Origin: Lunularia cruciata
Taxonomy: Eukaryota; Streptophyta; Marchantiopsida; Lunulariales; Lunulariaceae
Direction of reading: 5' to 3'
NCBI GenBank assembly: GCA_948567375.1
Contig: OX419760.1
Location: 7,378,001-7,442,000, forward strand
Length of the DNA: 64,000 bases
The notes beneath the pieces are model-generated. The model did no database searches. It was not told the origin of the DNA and saw nothing but the letters and a program-made list of their open reading frames with translations. This document shows, piece after piece, positions 52,814 to 64,000 of this stretch. The position numbers and the translations under genes are program-made. The number at the start of each line of letters is the position of its first letter. Position 1 is the first letter of the stretch.

Positions 52814-53239
52814 TGTAAAAGACCAAAACCAAGGAGATAAATAGGAGAATGGAAACTCACATTGGGACACTTGAATGAGGGAAAACTCCAAATGCCTAAC
52901 ATGAGCTTTGGCTTTGGTATTTATAGGTAGCATAAAAGGCCCTTGAGAAGCTTCTTAAGAAGCTTCCTCAAGCCACTTTCTTAGAGTGCAAGCCAAGTTA
53001 ACTAGGAAGCTTCTAAAGAAGCTTCCTTCTAGAAGCCGCTTACTTGGCGTGCAAGCTAAGCTAGTTGGAAGCTTCTAGAAGCTTCCTTCTAGAAGCTACT
53101 TACTTAAGGTGCAAGCTAAGCTAACCGGGAAGCTTCCCAAGAAGCTTCCTAGATACTTTTGGAATATTCTAGGCTAATTTGTCTTATGTGCTACTTCGTG
53201 AGCCTGACTGACTTTGTCGCTAAACTCCATATTGTTACA
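52814..53239 (-). mobile_element. Solo LTR of chromovirus family
   Basis: About 426 bp, text TGTAAAAGACC ... ATATTGTTACA as in the LTRs at 26,602 and 39,636. It includes the TATA-like box and GAAGCTTCTAGAAGCTTCC near 53,069. Flanks GCACC/TCACC agree in four of five bases, a slightly decayed TSD. It interrupts the RT text of the plus-strand relic of the same family, between SPWVAP and LPKKDGG. Confidence 0.92.
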
Positions 53240-53400
53240 TCACCAATACTCTTTTTACCAAAGAAAGATGGAGGCTTTTGATTTTATATTGACTATCATG
53301 ACCTAAATAAACAAAATTTTAAGAATACCCTTCATCTATCTAAGCCCAAGCAACTTGGATCCATATTCAAGTTTGGCTTTTGCACAAAAAATTCTTAAAC

Positions 53401-54295
53401 ACATGATGCTCCTTTATAATATCCACTAAAGCTTGAAATGAGAAAACATCCATCCTTGTGAATTGCCTAACACATTAGAATCAAATTTACAAATAATATT
53501 TTAGCACAAACTCAAAACTACAAGTTGATTAAATCCTATGTTGCATGAGGCAAGAAGTATGTGTGAAATTCTACCACCTAATAACAAATCTAATATGTTG
53601 TCCTCTTGGTCATCTTTACTCCAATTATTATTGTCCAATCAAAGCCTTTGTCAAGGTCCCTCATCATCTCATTTTTTATCCTTTTGATGCATTTCATGGT
53701 TTTGTGATGAAGCAACAAAAGAGTATTGGTGTGCATTACATGTGTAGGATATCTATTCACTACTCTCATATATAGAATTCCTTCTATTGATGAGAGTTGT
53801 GAGAGTTACTTCTATTCACTATCCAAGATCCAATCACTATGAGAGTGAGTTGTGAGAGTTTGTGAGTGAAAGTCACAAATATCTATTCTTTGAGAGCAAT
53901 TCACTAAGCTTGAAGTCTAAGCATTACTAAAGCAACTCAAGAGACTCAATTTCAAGCAATGAACTTCAAGCATGTTACTTTTTAATCAATGTTTGATTAT
54001 CTCAATTAAGAATTATGGAAAATACCTATAATTGTAAAAGCCTATGAATGAAGGTTTAGAATACACAAAAAAAAGTTTAGGTCAAATGACTGAATACCTA
54101 TAATATTTTTGTGTAACTTCAACCTAATTGCACATAAAATTTTTATGGATATTTATGAAACCCACAAAACTAAATTTGAAACCCTCTTTCTACACCTTGA
54201 CCTAAGCTTGTATATTATATTGATCCAAGATCTTAGACCATTATAACTAAATAAAATATCATAAATTATTATGTGATACTTGAGATGATGTATGA
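53401..54295. other. No recognisable gene
   Basis: AT-rich. Around 53,780-53,880 the strings TGTGAGAGTT and ATTCACTA recur, a weak local repeat. No domain is recognised. Confidence 0.45.
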
Positions 54296-54540
54296 ATTGG
54301 TTTTTTCACTGAAGATGAACCTCTAATAGTTATTAAGAATTGTATAGAATAATAGTTATTAAGAATGGTATAGAATGGACTAACAAGACTAGGAACAAAT
54401 TTCATGATATTCCTCCAAAACTAAAAAGATTATTCATTAGAAAACTCATATGAAAGGAAGATAATTATAAATGAAAGGATGATGAATGTGTGTTTATATG
54501 TATGTGATAATGTTTGGCCAAGAAGATAAGTGAAATCCTC
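54296..54540 (-). mobile_element. Decayed LTR fragment of the 690-bp family
   Basis: TTCACTGAAGATGAACCTCTAATAG ... AAAGGATGATGAATG follows the order of the young LTR's first third (28,308-28,480). It has a short local duplication (ATAGTTATTAAGAAT twice near 54,325-54,365). The rest of the LTR is not traceable. Confidence 0.7.
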
Positions 54541-55360
54541 CGAGGGTGCTCTTTCTATGCCTTACAAGGAAGCTAAAGCAATAATGAAAAGCCATGAGAA
54601 ATATTGTCCTATTCTATAAGAAGAAAACGAGTTATGTAGTTGGAATCTAAATCACACAAGCTCTTGGATTGATGAACAAAAAGATGAACTTTTATAACCA
54701 AAAAGTATTAATTTTTAGAGTACTTAAAGATATTAGATAACAACTAATCCTAAACTCAAAAGTTAAAAATAAAAATTTAAACTCATGAGAATAATATTCA
54801 TAATAGTATATCCTTATCTTTATTGAGTAATATAATTAAATAAAATTTCCTTAGATTATAAATAATAAAGAAACTAGTGAACTTATAAGCTCTTAATTTT
54901 TTCTTCAAGCAATATTTATGAATAAAATGAGATTAACACTAACTATAAATAAGTAATATTCACTCTTTTTTTACTTTAAAGGAATAACAATTCTATCTTA
55001 ATTTATCTTCTGTCTTAGTCAATGAATCTAACTGATCATAATTAATTTAGAATCTAATCAACATCTATAATAAATTAGAATTCATCTTCCATCTATTCAC
55101 AAAATCAAACTCTACACGCTAGTACAAATAATACAATGACTAATATTATGATTAAACTTCTCTCTTATGATATAATCCAATCACTAGTTTAGTGCTTTTA
55201 AGATTTTATAAGTTTTTCCTAATCATAACCAATATCTATTGTTGAAATATGATAGTCTTTTCCTATACCCAACTTATTACTCCTCCATCCCTCGGTCAAC
55301 ATCTTCTGAAAATTAAGCGTCAAATTTATTCATTAATGAAGCATCTTTCGTTCCTACTAA
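54541..55360. other. AT-rich flank, no gene seen
   Basis: Very AT-rich sequence with no ORF of note. Composition changes near 55,300-55,370, where CpG-containing, gene-like sequence begins. Confidence 0.5.
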
Positions 55361-55792
55361 ACCTCAAACTTCAGCGACGGGGCATGATGAGTTAACTCGA
55401 ACAGGAACCAGGGGTCGAGCTCAAAGGAAAATTGAGCTACAGCGTACCGAGAACATTGAACACGCCCCTCCTTCGTCTCCATCCCCCAGTGCGTTCAAAT
55501 ACATCGATCGTGATTCTTCAATTCTAGATTCCTGGATTATCTGCAACCAGAAATCGGTGGTTGCGATTTCAGGGAGGAAGGAAAAATGGTTTCACGTCGA
55601 TTTTCGCCGATATCATGGAATTTGAAGCAGGACCAGCGCAGAGCAGACCAGAAGAATGTGTACAGGATCTTTCATTTCCATATTGCCCTTGCATTAAACG
55701 GGAGGAGCGGACGATGCTTGAGTTTTGGTTTCGAGGATTAGGTTTAGAGAGGACTGCATAATTTCGGTTCAAAATTGCTCAGGGAAGGAGGA
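55361..55792 (+). promoter_or_regulatory. Likely promoter and 5' leader of the INTS2-like gene
   Basis: Sequence of clearly higher GC content directly before the start codon. No convincing TATA box was picked. Upstream ATGs at 55,585, 55,617 and 55,712 are out of frame with the main ORF, so if they lie in the transcript they would be upstream ORFs. The transcription start is unknown. Confidence 0.4.
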
Positions 55793-58700
55793 ATGGCGGA
55801 ATTTGTCCTTAACTTTTTGCAATATGGAGCTCCGGCACAGCCAATTGCCGAGCTCGAATCCGAGCATACTGCACCTTTTCTACCTGCTCTTACGCTTGCG
55901 GCCGCCGACTCCCCCGTCTTGATACCGCATCTACTACCGTCTTTATATTCACACGCTCAAGTTCCTAGAGCTCTTGCGTATGCTGGTTTGGATTATGTTG
56001 AGATTGCGCAATCAGTCTTAGAGGCCGAGGCTTCTGGGAGTAACAATCATGTCCGATTTTCTCCTCTTCGAGAGGATGACGAGGAAGGGGATGACAGGAA
56101 GAAGCCGTGGAACTGGTATGTAAGTGAGGATGAAGATGATGATGCGGATGAATGTCACGCCTTCGAGGTCGCTGATGAGGTGTGTAACTTACTGTGTCAT
56201 GCACTGGGTTTTTGTTTATGAGAATGAGAGTGCTGCTCAATTGAGTTTCTGTAATTTCTGAAATTGAAACTTATTTAGGAAAGTCAAATCAGGCGGTCGA
56301 TGCTGCAATGAAAAGAGCTACTTTAACCACACTTAATTTTGCCTGTTGAGAACATTCCAGCATTAGGAGTTTAAGTAGCCGGTGTCTGGGCCATTAATGT
56401 CTTGCAGAAGGAGAGGGTGAAAATTGCAACTATCTCAGTTCGGCAAAGAGCTCTCCATTTTTCATTTACGGGCGTACCTCAGCTGCCAGAGATGGACGAA
56501 GGGAGTATCTGGTGCAATGAAGCATATTTATCAGAGCTGCTGTGCTTATTGCCTATTGCTGTCTCGCGGTGTCCAGAGCTGTTGACACCAGGTCTCCATC
56601 TTAGCCATCTCCCTGATCATTATATCTCCTTTCTCCTGGGAGCTTGCCATGATGGTATAACGTCAAGTGGCGATCTGAATGAAGAATCAGTTTTCATTTT
56701 GCTTTTATATCCCCAAACCACAGAGAACACGAGGTGCTTGCATCCGCTGACCCTAGGGCCTTAAATTTTGAATTGCACGGCATATTTATACCCATATCGC
56801 GTCAAGAATCAGTCGTCTTGGGTAAGCGTATTTCAGAGCAATTTGGAATGGCACGACCATACCATAACCCCATGTAGTTCACATTTTGGAACAGAGTCAA
56901 GGACATATGCGGATACCGGAGTTTATCAATGTCAAACACAATGTAATTATGTAGAGTTTTCATGTTCTCGAAGCTAAGTAACCTCTAACTTGTGCTGTTT
57001 GCTTGGCGCATGTGATCAGAGCAGTTGGTAAAAGGGCTGCTCACAGCAAGCAACGGCTGTGCTCTGCTCGTAACGACGTTTGCTAATAATCCCGCTGAGG
57101 CTGAAAGAGGAGCTCTTGCGCTGGCAAAAATTCTCGTTCGGCATAGCGATGGTAATGGCAACCAACCAGGGAGTCCTCATGCTTCTGAGTCCACATCGGG
57201 CGCGAAAACTGCCACGGGGCCAGGCGTGGTCCCTCTCTGTCGTCAGCACAGCGGCCCTCACACGCAGGATCAAATGCCATCATCTAGCTCTCCTCATTCT
57301 CAAATGGTCATCCAGACACTCACAAGTTTTTGTCTCGTCAGTCCGTCGTTTGCAGGCATCTGCAGGGATGCACTTGTGCACTATTGCACCCTACCAGAAA
57401 TGGCACTACAAATAACCATGGACGTTTTCCAGGATGAGCTTCAGTTCCTTTCAAAGCTGATATTTTCAAAAGAGAGAACCTTGCAGTGGATTCTCTCTGT
57501 CTTTGGATCGAATCAAAAGCATGCTGAAAGCCATCATGCTACTCCCCTTCCGTTATTACACGGTAAAGAGAAAGATGTTTCTGATTCCAAAAGCTCTTCC
57601 GCCATACAGTTAAGCGGAAAACGAGTTGCTCAGAAAATACGAGATTCTTTACTAGCAGATGCAAGATTGACATGGAAGAAGCAGGGATTGAGTGGACGGG
57701 TTCATGCCCATCTGAGATTGTACTGTGTTTTGATACGCACGGGCGATCTACAGCCAGCTCATGAAGAGGTAGATCTTGGCTCTCCATCCATACTGGTGTA
57801 TCTATGCCACTGTATGAGAGGTCTCATAATAGTGCCCTCGTCGGTTGCGTTGCTTCTTAACTTTGGAGTGGAGAGTTCAGAATTACGTCGGTGAAATTCA
57901 TTGAACTGATTGATTTACAGGCACACTAGTGTTAATTTCCTAACTTTTTGTCGATATATGTCTTTGTTTCTTGGGGCGTTTTAGTTTCAGCTGATTCATG
58001 TTCGCACTGATCACTGGACTGCCATAGACCATCATGGTTTGAGCTTCTGCATGCTCAAACAATGGAGAATTTTTTTTCTGTAAGCTATGAATACAAGACC
58101 AGACTTGCTAATGAACTGCAAGTAAATTAATTCTAGATGAATGTCGCTTTCAGGTTGAATTCTGGTTGAAGGTTCTTGGAGAGGCCAAGGATTTGCAAGG
58201 TGTTTCACATGATTGGATGGTCATCGTGAACGGAGATGATGATCAGCCCACAAAATTCGTTTCTGAGCGTACCCTGGAGCTGGGAATCTCTTTTGTATGT
58301 CTAGTACCTGGACTATCAGGGCCTGCAACCAAGGCACTCCTGCATAGTTGTATCGCAAACTTACTGCGAGCAGCCGTTGGCAATGCTCCATATTCAGCTT
58401 GTACTCCAGAGATTGAGCTTGCTGTGTGGGTAGCAGTGCAACTGTTGCAGCGTCGCTATCAAGAAATAGCCATGGTAAGATTATCCTTTCTTCTCGTACG
58501 TACCGTAAGAGATTGTGTGGGTAGGTCCTATTCACGTTTGCATGAGGTTGCTGAAATAGAAATAGTCTGGAGATCGCAACAGAGAGTCTGCAGAATATAC
58601 AAGGCTCTTTGGATCGAAGATTCTAATCTTCTTCTTGGAGCTGAGTAAAATCACCGCTGTAAATAATCTGAGGTGTTCCAAGCTTGCTTTGTCTACCAAA

Positions 58701-61700
58701 AATTTACCAGCTTGCATGCGGAGCTGCTCTACTGTATTTCGAGCGGGTTTAAAAGTTATTATAGGATATAGAAGTGTTGATACAGATGAGCAATCTTGAA
58801 GCTTTGTAATTAACTCTCAATCTGATACGTGAGCGGAATTTGCAGTTTGTAAGAGAAGCTCTGGGTGTGCATGTTACAGTGCACAACGCTTCCATGCGGG
58901 ATCTTGCGGATGCTGCTGGGGCTGCCAATGTTCTATCTGATCCTTACACTGCAGCAAGTGCTGCTGCGGCATTAAGGCCGAGGGGTCCAATTCCGTCTTC
59001 CAAGTAAAGTTGAAAGACTCTCTTCTTTCCCGGTGCACTTCTTTACTGGCCTCAGTGCTATGTCAGACTTCCCATGTTTCTAGATGCGAGCATAGGAATA
59101 ACTGTATGTGTATGTGCAGGAAGCGGCAATTATACGGATTGAAATGCCTTGAGCAGTTACTACAATCAGCCACTTTCGCCCGTTGTGCTGTGGACATTTC
59201 CGACTGTGTGATGCACTACATTTCCATTGCTGGAGAACCCATTCATCCTGTGAGTACATAGCTGAAATTTTTTTGTAGTCTGCAACAAGATTTTTGTAGT
59301 TCTTAATCATCTGCAATGGCGTATAGTAGATGCAGAGCTTAGATCTTCGGTTCTTCGGTTCTGTTCCAAGTGAGTATGGATCCCCTGTTCTCCGAACGGC
59401 TTCTGCTCTCATTACTCATACCTCAGATTTCCTAATATCCTGTTGTGTTATACTGTTACGCCTCGATACGTCCCAAAAAACAACCATCCACTCTGCTCCC
59501 ACATTGCTCCACTCCTCCAGTCCTCAGCTAATTCCCTCCCTATTAGTTTTCACTCGCTCTCTACCTGCTTCATGGTTCATACTTGACTTTCGATCTCCAG
59601 TGTTCCTGCCCGACCCCAGACTATAAACTATTTTCTCTGTTCACGCTGTGCGAATAGGTGGTCAATTGCCCAATGTATTATTTTTCTCGATTTCCGTTGC
59701 ATAGCTGTTATCGAATACATGTTGCGTACTAGTTTTTGATATATATATAGAACGGCTTCTGCTCTCATATACTTAAAAAAGAATTACTTAAAATTTTTTT
59801 TCCATGCTTATCATGGGCTTTGTATCTATAGAGACTTAAGAACATCCCTGCTTTCTGCCTCGGCGGGGAGCTCGAGTTCGAGCCCACCAGTAGTTTTTCC
59901 CGGAGGCCTGTATACCATACCATACTGTTGTTTGGGAGTCCTACTTGACTTCTGAATTCATATATATACTGTATATATACTATGGCCGCCTTCTGCTCCC
60001 CCTTTGCTGTTTAGCGTCTCAGGACTCAAGCGTCCATGGCGCTTGTTGTGATATACTTTATATCCTGTCCTTTTTCGCTTCGCTCTCTTTACCCTGTTAC
60101 ACTTCGACAGGTTTCTGCAGCCACACCATCCTATAGCTCTCGAATTGTTCCACTCCTCCATTGCCCAGCTAATTCCCTCCCTATTATTTTTCCTTCGCTC
60201 TTTGCCTGATTCATGGGACCTCTTGTGTATACAGTGTTCCTACCCGACTCCAGCCCAAGTTTTTTATTTTTATCGTTCATGCACTGCTTACTGGCAGTCT
60301 TTTACATAGTGTTACCTATTTCTCGCAGTTGTTTGCATAGAGTTCTCAATTTCATGGTGGTTTACTAGTCTGTTAGCCATATGTTTTTCTCAACTTGTTT
60401 CAATTATGGCTTTGCTTCAAGTTACATTCGATGCATTCTACCTTATGGATTTCTCACTATTCTAGCATTGTGAATCATGTACATCTTCTTGCCTACCGAT
60501 CATTTGCACTTCATGAGTTCTGGATAACCCGTTCCCAGAATGGCATCTGTTCTCGTATACCTATATATACTGCTCTCATATACCAATATATACTGTATAC
60601 TTCACCTTCACCTTAATTCACTTCACCTCTGCTTTTCCCGTTGACTCATCCCCTTCCCGTGCAGCGCTGAAGTTATCTTGCTCCACTCATCTTGCTCCAC
60701 TCTCGTATCACTCACAAACCTCTGCTTGACTCTTTCTCAATGTTGTTTCCTGAACTTTCTCTCTACTAATGAATGTTTGTGATTTCAGGGATCCATCAGG
60801 TATGTCTCGATTTCTTCCCTCATCTTACTCATGTGGATTCTTTTCTTTCTGGACTCATACTCATTATGCGGCTAAGACTCCAGTGCTTACGTATGTACCT
60901 GCACTTTTGCTTGCCCTTGCTTTCCACACTTCCACTTCTGTTCTTATTGACATTCCCACTCCTTTTGAGTGGCACTTTAGGGGAGCAACCAAGTTTGCCT
61001 TGGCACTCATGAGTTTTTGTGCAGAAACTTGGTACGAGGGGTACTGACAATTGGTCAGCTACTTCGGCACTGCATGAGGCACTGATGAAGTCGCAGGTGT
61101 TTTCGTGGAGGTTTATAATGGCCGCCTTCTGCTTCCCTTAGCTGTTTAGTGTCTCAGGACTCCAGTGTCCATAGCGCTGGTTGTGATATACTCTATATCC
61201 TGTCCTCCTACGCCTCGCTCTCGTTACCCTTTAACACTTCGACCCGTTTCTGCAGCCACATCATCCGAGAACTCTTGTTTTGTTCCACTCCTCCATTCCC
61301 CAGCTAATTCCCTCCCTAGTATTTTCCCCTGCGATCTTTGACTGCTTCCTGCTTCGCCCTCTCGTGTCTACAGTGTTCCTACCCATCTCCAGCCGTACGC
61401 CATTGGTTATTCTCAGTTTGTTTCAATTATGCTTTTGCTGCAGGTTACATTCAATGCATTCTACCTTAGGGATTTCACACAACTCTAGCATTGTGATTCA
61501 TGTACATATTGCTTATCGATCATTTGCACTTCATGAGTTCTGGATAACCCGTTCCCAGAACGGCTTCTGTTCTCATATACCAATATACCTATCTATATGT
61601 ATATTGCTCTCATGAGTTTTTGAGCAGAAACTCGGTATGAGTGGTATTGACAATTTCTCAGCTACTTCGGCACTGCTTGAGGCACTGATGAAGTCGCCGG

Positions 61701-64000
61701 TGTTTTCATGAAGGTTTACTATGGCCGCCTTCTGCTTCCCTTTGCTGTTTAGCGTCTCAGGCCTCAAGCGTCCATAGTGCTTGTTGCGATATACTTTATA
61801 TCCTTTTTCGCTTCGCACTTGTTACCCTGTTACACTTTGACAGGTTTCTGCAGCCACACCATCCTATAGCACTCGCATTGTTCCACTCCTCCATTCCCCA
61901 GCTAATTCCCTCCCTATTATTTTGTCCTTCGCTCTTTGCCTGATTCATGGGACCTCTTGTATATACAGTGTTCCTACCCGATTCCAGCCCACGTTTTTTA
62001 CTTTTATCATTCACGCACTGCTTACTGGCAGTCTTTTACATAGTGTTACCTATTTCTCACAGTCGTTTGCATAGAGTTCTTGATTTCACGGTGGTTTACT
62101 AGTCTGTTAGCCATATGTTATTCTCAATTTGTTTCAATTATGCCTTTGCTTCAAGTTACATTCGTTGCATTCTACCTTATGGATTTCTCACTATTCTAGC
62201 ATTGTGAATCATGTACATCTTCTTGCCTACCGATCATTTGCACTTCATGAGTTCTGGATAACCCGTTCCCAGAACGGCTTCTGTTCTCGTATACCTATAT
62301 CTATTGCTCTCATATATATTCTGCTCTCATGTACCTATATATTGACGCTTCGCTCCTTCTCAGCCTAGAGACCATCCACTCTCGTCCCCTTCGCACCAAC
62401 TCACTCTTGTTGTTTTGTTTCATGGTTCCTATACATGTTTTCTGTTCAGTTTGCCAATCGCAGTTCTCTGATTGGTTTAGTTTTGACTCGTGGGTCTTCA
62501 ATTACAGCTTGTCTATTTCGCTACATGCTTTACTTAGCGCTGATCGATTACATGATGCATATCTGTTCTCTACTGCTGTTGATCAGTATATAGTGATATT
62601 TCGTTCGTGCTTAACCTTACATTTAATCTGTTAGATTCTTTACCTTCTCGTTCATTTCTCATCTCGATATATCATGTTTATAGGTTATGTTGTTATTTTT
62701 TCATACCCGAAATCACGGGTTTGGTTTCAATCAATTCAGTTCTCCATTCATTCAGTTTGGTTTTCAATTGTTTCACATTCGCTTATTTCGAGATTTCTTG
62801 ATATTATATGATTCTTCGTTTCCTCAGAACACATTGCTACACGGTTTCTCTACATGTAGCTATATGTGAGCGTTACTTGACAATACATGCTTTTTATGAT
62901 CTAGATTTCATCTATTTTTCGCATGTTTCTTAGTCAGTTCTGCTTTCATTTTATAGCCATTTCATCGACATTTCATTTACATTTAATGCGTTCTGGATCC
63001 CCCGTTTTTCGAACGGCTTCTGCTCTCATGTCTGAATATATATTTATCTTGTTCTTGATATGTTGCGATTATGCCTCTGCTTCAGGTTACATTTGCTGCT
63101 GTCTACTGTAGGGATTCATCACTATTCTCGTATTGAGCATATCTTGGTTACCTTTCATATGCACTTAATTAGTTCTAGATCACCCGTTCCTAGAACGGCT
63201 TCTGCTCTCATCTACCAATACCTCAGATGTAGGCTCAAATGCGATTCTCATATACTGATGTAATTTGTATAGGCGCTTCCCCCAATCATTCAAGGGTTCA
63301 CCGAATTATCATCGGCACCTCGCGCGAAGGTTGGCCTGCCACGATTTCGGATGCGACCCTTTTCCCGGGCCTCATTGGTTGCTGCCTTGGCTCCCGGACT
63401 CGCAATCTTAAGAGATCAGCAATTCGTTACACGATTGCCACTAGCTGGGAAGAGTTTGGGAAGACTGAGGAGCGGAGATTCATTTGAAAAGGGAGCGATG
63501 AAATATGAAGTTCGATCTTCTCTGGCAACAACTGCACTTGCCACTTACTATATTCTCCTCAGAGAATCAATTGCAAGGAGCATGGGAGTTGGCGGTGGTT
63601 CTAGTCACGAGGGGTTGTCTTCTGAAAGCGATAACAGTGACGATGGTGGATGGTGGCTGGATCTCCTTCATGGACTACCCTTGCGGGAGCTTCTTGTTTA
63701 CATGGAAACCAACTGGCCCGCTTACGAAAATTTGTTTCCACAGGTGATCCACCAGTGCAAGGGCTGTAATGTCTTTCATATTAGAGCTTATACGGTTGTT
63801 TATACTTTGTCATAAAAAACTGAGACTTTTACGTTTGAATCCTTACTGAGGCTTTTACAGTCCGGAACCTCTGAACTTTTAGATTGATTGTACGGCGGAT
63901 AACAACCCATCAGTTTCGCTTAATGTGTGGGATTGGTCGACTCTTGTCACAAGTCTTAGATTCAGTGAACATTACATTACGTTTTTGATAGCAATTTTGT
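55793..64000 (+). CDS. INTS2: Integrator complex subunit 2 homologue, 3' partial
   Basis: Eight exons: 55,793-56,179; 56,408-56,654; 57,020-57,768; 58,154-58,474; 58,846-59,003; 59,120-59,249; 63,273-63,743; 63,883-beyond the edge. All inner borders are GT-AG and all phases agree, giving 860 codons without a stop. INTS2 is about 1,200 residues in animals, so roughly a quarter is missing to the right. Similarity recalled from the animal protein follows in order: an N-terminal ELESEHTAPFLPALTLAA; CTLPEMALQITMDVF then FSKERTLQWILSVFG; HLRLYCVLIRTGDLQPAHEE; REALGVHVTVHNASM; ISIAGEPIHPALPPIIQGF; ATTALATYYILLRES. An acidic stretch (EDEDDDADE) lies at about residues 110-125. INTS2 is a helical scaffold of the nuclear Integrator, which cleaves snRNA and paused transcripts. 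The ATG at 55,793 is the first in frame. No database search was possible. Confidence 0.78.
59250..63272 (+). repeat. Intron 6 of INTS2-like gene, built of diverged repeats
   Basis: A 4.0-kb intron; the others are 116-385 bases. It consists largely of several copies of a unit in direct orientation, recognised by ordered landmarks. ATGGCCGCCTTCTGCT is at 59,981, 61,120 and 61,721. CAGCTAATTCCCTCCCT is at about 59,525, 60,165, 61,300 and 61,900. A block around CAAGTTACATTCnnTGCATT is at about 60,418, 61,440, 62,150 and (diverged) 63,080. A core CCGTTCnnnGAACGG followed by CTTCTG and CTCAT is at 60,530, 61,549, 62,263, 63,002, 63,184 and, diverged, 59,384. A further duplication pairs 61,022-61,140 with 61,623-61,740. 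No coding domain was recognised. Confidence 0.85.

Larger units (their letters stand above)
50457..53400 (+). mobile_element. Decayed plus-strand chromovirus, 3' end missing
   Basis: A relative of the chromovirus at 26,602-40,057 in the opposite orientation. A 5' LTR (50,457-50,855) is followed by an initiator-Met primer site with one change, gag text at about 51,250-51,760 (FDCECYFE in place of FDCKCYFE), zinc-knuckle remnants near 51,880, protease remnants near 52,200-52,480 (ILGLSWLEHHKV) and RT text from about 52,620. The RT is interrupted by the solo LTR at 52,814-53,239 and resumes at 53,240 with LPKKDGGF. Readable pol ends near 53,350. It has many stops and frameshifts. Confidence 0.85.

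Noticed and set aside
59250-63272. Coding exons hidden in intron 6 (ORFs of 60-110 codons)
   Set aside because: The ORFs follow the repeat units, differ between copies and show no similarity to INTS2, while exons 6 and 7 join in phase without them.

Overview
This 64 kb window is nuclear DNA of a land plant. The evidence is a host gene with GT-AG introns at its right edge (55.8-64 kb) and, to its left, an AT-rich block made almost entirely of nested, decayed Ty3-type LTR retrotransposons. The species cannot be named. Very long LTRs, dense nesting and a plant Integrator subunit 2 homologue would suit a large-genome lineage (lycophyte, fern, bryophyte or gymnosperm), but that is inference. No rRNA, tRNA, CRISPR or bacterial-type gene was seen.

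Layout. 1-2.3 kb: a relic that reads as coiled coil on the minus strand. 2.5-7.6 kb: a heavily decayed plus-strand Ty3 element, then a (TA)n tract. 8.89-9.63 kb: a solo LTR with a perfect target-site duplication (TSD), TCTAC. 10.7-24.5 kb: a minus-strand Ty3 element with exceptionally long LTRs (about 3.8 kb each); each LTR holds a decayed long ORF for a coiled-coil protein. 24.5-25.5 kb: a relic with a PHD-like Cys/His cluster. 25.8-26.6 and 40.06-42.4 kb: two halves of a third, diverged giant LTR. It is split by a chromovirus at 26,602-40,057 (TSD TAATC, initiator-Met primer site, integrase plus chromodomain). That chromovirus is itself split inside its integrase by a young Ty3 element at 28,293-36,116, whose two 690-bp LTRs look identical. 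42.8-55.3 kb: further solo LTRs (TSDs CTTGA and CAAAG), a plus-strand chromovirus relic carrying a solo LTR of its own family, LTR fragments, minisatellites and featureless AT-rich DNA.

Host gene. From about 55.35 kb composition shifts towards GC and a plus-strand gene begins at 55,793. Eight exons with consistent phases encode about 860 residues that resemble metazoan Integrator complex subunit 2 (INTS2) in order along the protein; the gene runs off the right edge. Intron 6 is about 4.0 kb and consists of several diverged copies of a repeat with a conserved palindromic core.

Main points of interest: LTRs that encode a long coiled-coil protein; arrays of perfect heat-shock elements just upstream of the TATA box in the chromovirus LTR; a young element that carries in-frame stops, mostly UGA, although its LTRs are identical; a deleted solo LTR repaired with filler DNA copied from a neighbour in inverted orientation; and the repeat-built intron of the INTS2 gene.
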